The position numbers and the translations under genes were made by a program. Under the pieces are notes generated by a model. The model saw nothing but the letters and a program-made list of their open reading frames with translations. It made no database searches and had not been told where the DNA came from. Shown piece by piece: positions 9,302-16,495 of a stretch of 59,111 bases of DNA (positions within the stretch are counted from its first letter, which is position 1; the number at the start of each line of letters is the position of its first letter). Source of the stretch: Mesonia oceanica (GTDB taxonomy: Bacteria > Bacteroidota > Bacteroidia > Flavobacteriales > Flavobacteriaceae). The stretch lies in NCBI RefSeq assembly GCF_902499555.1, contig NZ_CABVMM010000017.1, positions 1 through 59,111 on the forward strand, in the 5' to 3' direction.

Positions 9302-12010
9302 TTAGGCCTGTTGCACTTTATTAATATCCTTTTGAGCTTCTGTTTTAAAATAATCATACTCTTTTACAGGAGCTTTGTATTTTACATCTACACCTAATGC
9401 CTCAAAATGTTTAAGCGCGCATTTTATTTTATAAACTTCACTTTCTTTTAAAGACTTCTTGTCGTTGATGTTGTTGGTGCCCTTTGTTTCAATTACAAAA
9501 TAAAATTCACTTTCCACACCGTCTTTTAAATTTTTACGTTTCATCACAATTCCAAAGTCTGGCTCGTATTCACCAATAGGTGTTTTGATTTTATAATAAG
9601 AAGGTAGTTTAAGAAAACAGACCACCTCATCATCGTTATCAGCAGTCAAAGCAAATTTATGTTCCACTTCGCTATCTACTAAAGTTTTATCAAAAACCCC
9701 ACGTTTTGGAGTTAATGTATAACGCTTATCATCCAGTTGTTTTACAAAATCATCAAAATCAAAAGGAAAAGTTTCATTCGTTAGATGATAATCCAAACCA
9801 CGTAACATTTCTTCGAGTTCAATATTCTTTATGAGTGCAGAAGCCCGGTGGATAAACTGAGGTGGATTTTTGGCAAAATGGTCGTGCTCAATATCCCGAA
9901 TAATGGCAAAAGTAGTGGGATAACTCAATCCAGTATTTTCGCTGAGTTCTTCCACCAAATCCAACGCAGTATAACTCGCTTTCAGTTTATAGCTTTCACT
10001 TCCTCCAAATTCATCTTTCAATTCTTCCTCTGAAATAGCACTAATAGATCGGCTATTCACCTCTGCCATATAATCGGCAATATCTATTTGATTGAGCGCT
10101 TCCCGGCTCCTTTCAATAAGGGCTTCTTCGTCAAAAGCTACGGTATAATTGGTTTTTTTAGCGAGCGCAGCCCAAAAACGTTTGAAAGCTTTATTGATAT
10201 TCTCATTCCGCTTAAATCGAACTTCGTTTTGCGGTTTTCCCTTATGGGTATGTGTCATTCCGGCACCAGCAGTTTGTGTTCCATAAACTTCTTTTATTTC
10301 TTCTTGATATTGGGTTACAAAAGTTTCATACGTTTCATTTGGAATCACGGTAAGTTGATTGATACGTTCAGCGTCTGAAACATCCAGCTTGTCATAAATA
10401 CGATCCCCTTTATTATCGACACATATACGCAGGCCTCTACCTATCTCCTGTCGCTTTTTAATTTCAGAATAAGAATTGCTCAAGGTAGCAATGTTGAAGA
10501 TATTAGGGTTATCCCACCCAACGCCCAAAGCGGAATGAGAAAAGATAAACTCGATTTTATTGGCCACACTATCACCATAATTGAGTAAACCCTCTTTGTC
10601 TTTCAAGATAGCATCAAACACATCACTGTTCTTACGCATCGAGCTTTCGCTATCCGTAAATTCACCTTTACCCGTTTTAGCAAAATATGAACCTTGAATA
10701 TGTTCGATATGTTCGGCTGAAGGCTCTTGATTGTTGTGAAATTCAGGATAAAGCGTTTTATACTTTTCCATAAATATCCTTTTAATGACAGGATCATCGC
10801 TAACATAGTTAGCGACCTTATCAATAAAAATCAAGGAAAGACATTTAATACCTTGCTTCTGTAGTTTTTGCTTTTTCGTAAAATGCCGAATGATGAGCCA
10901 TTCCAATTGCAATTCCCAGATGCTCTTAATATTCCCGGAAGTCTGCCTTTCAAATATCTCGGTTCCGTTAGTAAAGGTGGTTGACCATTTTTGGGTGCGG
11001 AGGCTCTTTTGAATGCGCTCTATTTTGTAGTTCAGGTAACTTGGATTATTCGTTTTCTCTCCAAGATTATCACCCTCTTTTAACCAGGCTGTATTTTTAA
11101 ATTGAATTTTCCCACTGGCCATTTGGTGCCAGGCTTTAATTTTCGCTTTAATTTTTCCATTCTTGTTTTGAACATCTGAAAACTCAAGCTTTAACGTGGC
11201 TTCATCATTTTTTTCAGTAACAGTAAGTACTTCTATTTTTTTGACCAAACCATCTTTGTAACTATCATAAGGCGTTAAACAATACATTTTGTTTTTGGAA
11301 ACCTTATGCGTGGCAGAATATCTTAATTTGAAAAGGGGATTAAGCTTTTTAATCTGCTTAATAGAATTAGGGGTATCCATTCCTTCCTGAGGCTCATCCA
11401 TTATAATAAAAGGATTGGTTCGCCCAATTGCTTCAATAAAAGGAATATTGGCAAATAAATCTTCCCGTTGGGCTTGGTTTAAAATTTTATCTTCTGAATT
11501 GAAGGAAGCCAAGGTCATTATCATTATTTGAGGATGTTGTTCCTCAATAAAATTGGTTACCTTATTCAAACGCTTACTGTCATATTCAAAAGCCTTTGGA
11601 GTAAAACCGTATATTTCCTCTAATTGCGTATTGAAAGTCTCTAAAGTATTGAGCACTCCTTGACGAATAGCAACAGAAGGAACAAGTATGATAAACTTGG
11701 TAAAGCCATATTGTTTGTAAAGCTCATAAATGGTTTTTAAGTACACCAGGGTTTTTCCGGTCCCGGTTTCCATTTCAATGGTCAATTCGTTTTCGGGAGT
11801 TAATTTGGCGATTTCTTCAGCAATACCATTTTCCTGAATAATTGATTTTATATTCTTTTGAACTTCTTCCTCAGCGAGTGAAATTCTATTCGAGCGAATA
11901 CCATCATTACTGGAATTGTCAAAGGTATTTTTAATCGTGCCGTCAAAGACATCAACCACCGATTTAATGGCTGTTTGTTGATACGCTAATTCTTCTAACT
12001 TAATTCCCAT
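9302..12010 (-). CDS. res: Type III restriction enzyme, helicase/endonuclease subunit (Res)
   Basis: Restriction subunit of the type III system, 902 residues. Walker A is GTGKT at residues 83-87. The DEAD-box variant DEPQ, characteristic of type III Res, is at 205-208, and the later helicase motif region contains EIGRGLRI. A C-terminal PD-(D/E)XK nuclease shows EPDF at 816-819 and ETK at 841-843. Its start overlaps the XRE regulator stop by one base (TAATG). It cooperates with Mod: the complex translocates from unmethylated sites and cuts. Gene appears full length and intact. Confidence 0.93.
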   Translation of the reverse strand: MGIKLEELAYQQTAIKSVVDVFDGTIKNTFDNSSNDGIRSNRISLAEEEVQKNIKSIIQENGIAEEIAKLTPENELTIEMETGTGKTLVYLKTIYELYKQYGFTKFIILVPSVAIRQGVLNTLETFNTQLEEIYGFTPKAFEYDSKRLNKVTNFIEEQHPQIMIMTLASFNSEDKILNQAQREDLFANIPFIEAIGRTNPFIIMDEPQEGMDTPNSIKQIKKLNPLFKLRYSATHKVSKNKMYCLTPYDSYKDGLVKKIEVLTVTEKNDEATLKLEFSDVQNKNGKIKAKIKAWHQMASGKIQFKNTAWLKEGDNLGEKTNNPSYLNYKIERIQKSLRTQKWSTTFTNGTEIFERQTSGNIKSIWELQLEWLIIRHFTKKQKLQKQGIKCLSLIFIDKVANYVSDDPVIKRIFMEKYKTLYPEFHNNQEPSAEHIEHIQGSYFAKTGKGEFTDSESSMRKNSDVFDAILKDKEGLLNYGDSVANKIEFIFSHSALGVGWDNPNIFNIATLSNSYSEIKKRQEIGRGLRICVDNKGDRIYDKLDVSDAERINQLTVIPNETYETFVTQYQEEIKEVYGTQTAGAGMTHTHKGKPQNEVRFKRNENINKAFKRFWAALAKKTNYTVAFDEEALIERSREALNQIDIADYMAEVNSRSISAISEEELKDEFGGSESYKLKASYTALDLVEELSENTGLSYPTTFAIIRDIEHDHFAKNPPQFIHRASALIKNIELEEMLRGLDYHLTNETFPFDFDDFVKQLDDKRYTLTPKRGVFDKTLVDSEVEHKFALTADNDDEVVCFLKLPSYYKIKTPIGEYEPDFGIVMKRKNLKDGVESEFYFVIETKGTNNINDKKSLKESEVYKIKCALKHFEALGVDVKYKAPVKEYDYFKTEAQKDINKVQQA

Positions 12011-12327
12011 TAATCTTTAATCTGCTTAGTATTATTCTTTTTTATTTTTTGCTCAGCAACCTTCAAAGCTTTTTCTCCTAATTCTTCATCTTGAATTTCA
12101 TAAAGTATTCTTTCACTTAAAAATTGAATGATTAAATCTTCCTGATTCAATTCTAAGATTTTAGCTAATTGAACAATTTGTTCCTTTTTTGCCTTACGTT
12201 CTCCACGCTCGATTTTACTAAGGATAGCCGTATCAACATCCAAAAGAGCTGCTACTTGCCTAAGCAATAAGCCTTTTTCTTCTCTCCGCTTCCTCAATAT
12301 TTCCCCAATGGAATTATTTTTTTTCAT
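12010..12327 (-). CDS. XRE-family regulator heading the restriction/SIR2-HerA operon
   Basis: Small DNA-binding protein, 105 residues. A helix-turn-helix lies at about residues 8-65 (motifs LRKRREEKGLLLRQVAALL and KIERGERKAKKEQ), followed by a charged C-terminal helix. It is the first gene of the minus-strand operon and is coupled to res by a one-base overlap. This is the place expected for a controller protein that delays restriction until methylation is established. A palindrome with 7-bp arms sits 29-45 bases upstream of its start (12356-12372) and is the likely autoregulatory operator. Confidence 0.85.
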   Translation of the reverse strand: MKKNNSIGEILRKRREEKGLLLRQVAALLDVDTAILSKIERGERKAKKEQIVQLAKILELNQEDLIIQFLSERILYEIQDEELGEKALKVAEQKIKKNNTKQIKD

Positions 12328-12372
12328 TTGACAACATTAAGTTGATAAAATTAACTTGACAATATTTGTCAA
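12328..12372. promoter_or_regulatory. Probable operator of the restriction-operon XRE regulator
   Basis: The 17-base palindrome TTGACAATATTTGTCAA (12356-12372) has perfect 7-bp arms and a 3-base spacer. A further TTGACAA half-site in the same orientation lies at 12328-12334, directly against the start codon of the XRE gene. Such repeats in front of an XRE controller gene are typical autoregulatory sites. Seen in sequence; binding is inferred. Confidence 0.6.
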
Positions 12373-12600
12373 TTATAGCGAAAATTCCAATAGGGAGATA
12401 CAAATTGTGTAAACGAGTTGTTAACAAATTGAAATTGTTCTTGGTTTTACAATCAACAAAGGCCACCATAATTGCTGGGAAGGATTACATTTATATAAAA
12501 TGTGATAAAAAAGGATTTTAAATAAAAATCACCCTCTAGATCAAGTAATTACATTTAAAAAAGTCTTGTTTTATGACAAATAAAAATTTAAAGAGACTAT

Positions 12601-13260
12601 TTATCTTCCTACCAATATCCCCCCACCTGAAATTAAATCATTCGTTTGAAAGAGATTATCAAAAGATTTAACCGCTAGTCCTCCTAATGGGCAACTCTTA
12701 AAGCCTAAATAGTTTGATATTATTTGAATACAATAGAGTAAAGATCCTGCGTCCCTCCAGTACAAACTTTCAGCATATTCATACTTGGATTGTGTTTTTT
12801 TAGTTTGAATTGAAAACCATATCAAACAACAGTCCCCAACAGGAATGTTTTCATTTACTTCTGCAAAAAAAGATTGTTGTAATTCTCTAGGAATTGACAG
12901 TTCACTCAAAGAATGATCTATTGGGTTATAATAATGTAAAAAGCGTTTGCTCTCTGATGGAAGTGATACTAGAAGATCTATTGGATGACGACCACCAGCT
13001 GAAGGAACAGTTCTTTTGGAAATTAAAAATCCAGAATCATCAATATTTATGGATTGAACTTTATTGCTGTAGTATAACAGTTCAGCAATATCTTCTAGCG
13101 AAATATGGCCCAAATTCTGCGAGGATCTCCTTGTCAATAAAATATCTAAAAAACCACCCTCTCTTGTTTTAAAATCTCGATTTAGTTTAGTTTTTGTGCT
13201 AAATGGATATTTAAAAGGATGAAACTCATCATTAATATTTTTAGGTTTTGGACTTTTCAT
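12601..13260 (-). CDS. SagB/nitroreductase-family flavin oxidoreductase
   Basis: SagB/ThcOx-type member of the nitroreductase superfamily, 219 residues. Visible family marks are LLTRRSSQNLG near residue 45 (FMN contact), VPSAGGRHP near 90 (PSAGG signature) and YWRDAGSLLYCIQI near 165 (YRDAG signature). SagB-type enzymes usually oxidise azolines in ribosomal peptides using FMN; other family members act on small molecules. Here it is the last gene of a six-gene cassette and is coupled to the QueC-like gene by TAATG. A role in finishing a nucleobase or peptide modification is only an inference. Confidence 0.75.
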   Translation of the reverse strand: MKSPKPKNINDEFHPFKYPFSTKTKLNRDFKTREGGFLDILLTRRSSQNLGHISLEDIAELLYYSNKVQSINIDDSGFLISKRTVPSAGGRHPIDLLVSLPSESKRFLHYYNPIDHSLSELSIPRELQQSFFAEVNENIPVGDCCLIWFSIQTKKTQSKYEYAESLYWRDAGSLLYCIQIISNYLGFKSCPLGGLAVKSFDNLFQTNDLISGGGILVGR

Positions 13261-13904
13261 TAATCTAAGCCTAACATTTGAAGTGTATAAAGATATTTTT
13301 TACATCCATTACAATTCATACAAGGCTCATTTGCGGTATGACAGGAGTGAGCCCAATATAAAAGTGATATAGGTAATTTCGCTTTTTTAATTAGGTCAAC
13401 AGTGCTCATTTCAATACCAGGACACGTAATTTTTATTTGTCCTTCTTGATATTCGATTAATTTAGATAAATAATCATAAAATGTTCTAGTCCCATCTTTA
13501 TGCGCATTATCTGTTGAAACAGAACCAATTATTAATTCTTTAATTCCTATACTAACACCTTTCATACAAGCTAAAGTAACCAACAATTGATTTCTATATG
13601 GCCACCATTCCGTAATAGGTGAGATACCCAAGGATTTACTCCCATTCATATCTCCTGAACCTAGAGCCGAACAATCTACTTTTAGTATATGGTGTTCAAT
13701 ATTCAAATACTTTGAAATTTGTGCAGCTGCTTTTATTTCAGCATTAGCTGCTTTCTGACCATAGTCAATCGTAATAGAATGAGCAGGCTTTTTCCAGTAT
13801 GCCAAAGCAATGGAATCCATACCCCCTGATAATAATATTGCTAGATTATTCTTTTGCAAGTTCCCAGTATAATTTATAGATAGCTGTTGTAAAATCTCTT
13901 TCAA
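13260..13904 (-). CDS. QueC-like 7-cyano-7-deazaguanine synthase family protein
   Basis: PP-loop ATPase of the QueC family, 214 residues. The ATP motif SGGMDS lies at residues 26-31 and the substrate/ATP motif WWPYRNQLL near 98. A C-terminal zinc cluster of four cysteines is at 188, 195, 198 and 201. Classical QueC makes preQ0 for queuosine, but no queD, queE or folE is nearby. The cassette instead carries OGG-like and deoxyribosyltransferase genes, as in defence-linked QueC paralogues (type IV CBASS Cap9, QatC). The ATG at 13904 overlaps the previous gene by 59 bases; a non-ATG start closer to the PP-loop is possible, but MDS itself lies inside the motif and cannot be the start. Confidence 0.85.
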   Translation of the reverse strand: MKEILQQLSINYTGNLQKNNLAILLSGGMDSIALAYWKKPAHSITIDYGQKAANAEIKAAAQISKYLNIEHHILKVDCSALGSGDMNGSKSLGISPITEWWPYRNQLLVTLACMKGVSIGIKELIIGSVSTDNAHKDGTRTFYDYLSKLIEYQEGQIKITCPGIEMSTVDLIKKAKLPISLLYWAHSCHTANEPCMNCNGCKKYLYTLQMLGLD

Positions 13905-15057
13905 TAATACAATTGGTTCCTTCTAACATTTTTAGTGATTCTTCTCCTTCTTTTTGAACAAATGCAACTACTTTCTTTTTCTGACATATTGCATAACCTA
14001 CTTCAAATAGGGTTCCAGAATCTAATCCATCAATTATAGCAAATACAATTTTCGATTCATCCAATCCTTCTAAATCTTTGCAAACTACATCATTGGCTTG
14101 TCCGTGTCCTACATCGTGAAAAGGCGAAAACACTTTTAACCCAATGGATTTAAAAGTATTCCACACCTCATTGACTAACCATCGCTCACTAAAAGTAAAA
14201 AAAGGTCCAGCCAAATAAATTTGTTCAGAAGGAATTTTATCGATTAATAAACTTTTGAAGGTGAAAGAGTCAAGACCTTTTTTTAATGACAAGTCTTGAG
14301 TATTACAATAGATAGCTGTTGCCTTACTTGCAAGAAGCGCACTGGATTTTAAACTAGCTCCATTAAACCAATTTTGTGCAAAGTAGGCAGAAAACACATC
14401 TCCAGAGCCAATTGGCCAAACTTTATTAGTTTCAAATACCGGGATTTTAACCGGATCATTATTGTTTGATTCAAAAAGGAAAGCTCCTTTTGCCCCCATT
14501 TTTATAATCAGACCAAAGCACATTTCTGAATCAAAAAAGTAATTTTTTATATCTTCAATCTCAGTTTTTCCAGTCAGTTTTTCAGCTTCCCCAAGATTTA
14601 CAATGGTGATAAGCTTTTCAGCAGTAGACTCGGTAGCAGAAAATGGAATAGGATTAACAGGGGATTGAGGGTCATACACAACTTTTTTGCCTCTTACAAT
14701 AATTGAAGCTTCTAATAATCCATATGCCAAAATATTATTCCCTTCTGCAGATATCGTTTTTGTAGTGGTATTATATACATCCGGCCTTGGTATAATTCTT
14801 GGGGTTTTTAGCGGATGATCGTAATGGAATTCTGGACTTTTTTTAATTTCTGTTATATGAACATTAAGGTTTGTGTTTAGTTTTGTGTTATAATCTAAAT
14901 GAGCTTTTATTTCTGCATCGGCACAGGTATAGAAGTCAATTACTTCAAAACCCCCATTTTCTATTAGCAGATTAACGGCTCGAAAACCAGATCCATATAT
15001 GTTTTCCCAGATGGGCTCAAAACAGATTTCCGTGTAAGTTCCGCCAACAACAATCAT
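13846..15057 (-). CDS. Fusion: PfkB-family kinase + nucleoside 2-deoxyribosyltransferase
   Basis: Two-domain protein, 403 residues. Residues 1-270 resemble a PfkB/ribokinase-family sugar or nucleoside kinase, with the C-terminal signature IGSGDVFSAYF (GSGD at 217-220, where most members have GAGD). Residues 275-403 are a nucleoside 2-deoxyribosyltransferase domain: YLAGPFF at 281-287, SPFHDVGHG at 311-319, and LDSGTLFEVG with Glu352 as the expected nucleophile. Together this suggests handling of a modified nucleoside, either base exchange or phosphorylation. It overlaps the small upstream gene by 41 bases and the QueC-like gene downstream by 59. Such long overlaps suggest tight translational coupling. 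The substrate is unknown. Confidence 0.82.
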   Translation of the reverse strand: MIVVGGTYTEICFEPIWENIYGSGFRAVNLLIENGGFEVIDFYTCADAEIKAHLDYNTKLNTNLNVHITEIKKSPEFHYDHPLKTPRIIPRPDVYNTTTKTISAEGNNILAYGLLEASIIVRGKKVVYDPQSPVNPIPFSATESTAEKLITIVNLGEAEKLTGKTEIEDIKNYFFDSEMCFGLIIKMGAKGAFLFESNNNDPVKIPVFETNKVWPIGSGDVFSAYFAQNWFNGASLKSSALLASKATAIYCNTQDLSLKKGLDSFTFKSLLIDKIPSEQIYLAGPFFTFSERWLVNEVWNTFKSIGLKVFSPFHDVGHGQANDVVCKDLEGLDESKIVFAIIDGLDSGTLFEVGYAICQKKKVVAFVQKEGEESLKMLEGTNCIIERDFTTAIYKLYWELAKE

Positions 15058-15382
15058 ATGGAGCGAATTTGGATATTACACTGACCACATTAATAGAAAG
15101 AACTTCGGCTTCATACACTGTACCCGATATTATACAATTAAGCAACTTGACTTGTTCTCTAGAAATTATATTTCCTGCTAAAATACCTGCTTGATTTATA
15201 GCCTGTATAGGTCCTTGATCTGAGGCAATTGTAATCTCCAAGAGATCCCCCGGATTTAAAGCACTTATAACTTCTGCTTGTGGAGAAGCCAAATTTGTAT
15301 TAATAACTAAACCTTCACAATTTTCATTCTGATTTGGTCTATTAACTGATGGCATACCCCCATCACCTGAACTTCCCGACAT
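15017..15382 (-). CDS. Small protein with Ser/Gly-rich N terminus, partner of QueC-like cassette
   Basis: Unrecognised 121-residue protein. It begins MSGSSGDGGMPSV, an exposed flexible Ser/Gly-rich N terminus. A compact beta-rich domain follows (residues ~24-105) with the pattern GDLLEITI...AGILAGNI...LLNCIISGTVYEAEVLSI. I recall similar small Gly-rich-N-terminus proteins beside QueC/deoxyribosyltransferase genes in other bacteria, but cannot verify this here. After Met removal the N terminus would be Ser-Gly. A plausible inference is that it is the protein acceptor modified by the QueC-like enzyme. The gene starts 5 bases after the OGG-like gene and ends 41 bases inside the kinase gene. Confidence 0.7.
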   Translation of the reverse strand: MSGSSGDGGMPSVNRPNQNENCEGLVINTNLASPQAEVISALNPGDLLEITIASDQGPIQAINQAGILAGNIISREQVKLLNCIISGTVYEAEVLSINVVSVISKFAPYDCCWRNLHGNLF

Positions 15383-15387
15383 AAGAG

Positions 15388-16188
15388 TTAATTTTTATCA
15401 TTAATTAGTTTTAAAACATTTCGATTAGCTTCTTTCATTTGCAGCCAAATAAGTGCATCCATCTTAGAAGGTTGCACATCCAACTCACAACAGAATTGTA
15501 AAAATATTTTCTCTAATTTAACATAATCTTTTTGAATATCATAATATTCACTATAAAGACCCATAATTAAACAAGCCCTATAAATATGAATATCAATAAT
15601 TGCTACATTTTCACTATTCAGATAATTACGGGTAACCCAAGCCGCAGTCTTTGGACCTATAACATTAATAGATAATAGCCAATCCCTTAATTCAATATCA
15701 TTATCTAGAGGAATTAACTTCAAATCATTTCTGTTCAGAAATTCTGTTATATATTTAGCTTTTTGGTTTGGAAATCTATAATGAACACTCTTCTCATTAG
15801 TAACAAATGGCTCTTTTAAACTTGTAAGGATTTCTTCGTGAGTTATAGCTTCTTTTATTTGACGTCGTGTTTTCAATCTATGAAATGCTGCCAATCCTAT
15901 TTCAGATTTGAGTCCAAAACCTCCAAGAAGACAGGCTACAACTTCTTCAAGAATATTATCACCTAGACGATAATTAATATCGAATTTTTCATTTTCACTA
16001 TACATTAAGTACTGAACCTTCCAATAGGCTGGAGTAAAAAGCTCTCCATAGTTACCCCATTTTATTCCTGGCATAAAATCCATAGTAGGCCTGGGTATAG
16101 TAGATATTTGTTTGTTTATCCTTTCGAGAAGCGGAGTCTCTTCTATTACATCAAGTTCTTCAAACCTTAATTGATAATTCATACCCAA
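15388..16188 (-). CDS. OGG-like HhH-GPD DNA glycosylase family protein
   Basis: Helix-hairpin-helix glycosylase/lyase of the 8-oxoguanine glycosylase (OGG) type, 266 residues. The hairpin motif VIGPKTAAW carries the expected catalytic Lys180, and AIIDIHIYRA carries the catalytic Asp199, matching the K and D of OGG enzymes. OGG-like proteins with QueC-like partners are known accessory genes of type IV CBASS (established knowledge). Here they occur without a CD-NTase. It could excise a modified base from DNA, or act on a free or protein-linked nucleobase; the latter is speculation. It sits 20 bases downstream of the small XRE regulator. Confidence 0.82.
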   Translation of the reverse strand: MGMNYQLRFEELDVIEETPLLERINKQISTIPRPTMDFMPGIKWGNYGELFTPAYWKVQYLMYSENEKFDINYRLGDNILEEVVACLLGGFGLKSEIGLAAFHRLKTRRQIKEAITHEEILTSLKEPFVTNEKSVHYRFPNQKAKYITEFLNRNDLKLIPLDNDIELRDWLLSINVIGPKTAAWVTRNYLNSENVAIIDIHIYRACLIMGLYSEYYDIQKDYVKLEKIFLQFCCELDVQPSKMDALIWLQMKEANRNVLKLINDKN

Positions 16189-16208
16189 TGGTTTATATTA
16201 AATTCAAT

Positions 16209-16400
16209 TTATTTCACTAAAAATATTTCCTCAACAGAAACTTTAAAAAATTGAGCAATCCTTATGGCTAATTCCACAGAAGGTATTTTTTTTCCTCGCT
16301 CAATTGAATGTATTGTTTGTCTAGATACATTTACCTTTTCCGCTAAATCTTGCTGAGAAATATCAAGTTTTGCCCTCTCAACTCTAATCGTATTATCCAT
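16209..16400 (-). CDS. Small XRE-family regulator of the QueC/OGG cassette
   Basis: A 63-residue protein that is essentially only a Cro/CI-type helix-turn-helix: VERAKLDISQQDLAEKVNVS followed by RQTIHSIERGKKIPSVEL and a short C-terminal helix ending FKVSVEEIFLVK. It is related to the YozG/small XRE regulators common in Bacteroidota. It is the first gene of the cassette and is separated from the OGG-like gene by 20 bases. A 31-base inverted repeat at 16443-16473, 43 bases upstream, is the probable operator. It most likely represses the cassette, as C-type regulators do. Confidence 0.85.
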   Translation of the reverse strand: MDNTIRVERAKLDISQQDLAEKVNVSRQTIHSIERGKKIPSVELAIRIAQFFKVSVEEIFLVK

Positions 16401-16442
16401 TTAAAAAAGCTGTCGAGAATTTCAATTCATCCTTCAAAAGTA

Positions 16443-16473
16443 AACTAAAGTAGTCAATATGACAACTTTAGTT
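16443..16473. promoter_or_regulatory. Inverted repeat operator upstream of the QueC/OGG cassette
   Basis: Arms ACTAAAGTAGTC (16444-16455) and GACAACTTTAGT (16461-16472) are inverted repeats with one mismatch and a 5-base spacer; one further pair extends the outer arm. It lies between the XRE start (16400) and the end of the coupling-protein gene (16496), so it can only serve the cassette promoter. The length suits a dimeric XRE protein. Confidence 0.6.
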
Positions 16474-16495
16474 ATAATTATTTGAAATGGAGATT

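Noticed and set aside
9302..9357. Long N-terminal extension of the DUF1016 protein overlapping res
   Set aside because: The extension is basic and unlike the family; ATG 9285 gives a standard start 16 bases after res.
13260..13904. Housekeeping queuosine/preQ0 synthesis gene
   Set aside because: No queD, queE, folE or tgt nearby, and the gene overlaps a deoxyribosyltransferase fusion within a separately regulated cassette.
15017..15057. Frameshift joining the small Ser/Gly protein to the PfkB fusion
   Set aside because: The downstream protein begins with a natural PfkB-like start (MIVVGG) and the small protein has a complete domain; overlap by coupling is the simpler explanation.
12601..16400. 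A complete type IV CBASS locus
   Set aside because: QueC-like and OGG-like genes are present, but I find no CD-NTase (no GS...DxD nucleotidyltransferase pattern), no TGT-like gene and no effector in the cassette or its neighbours.
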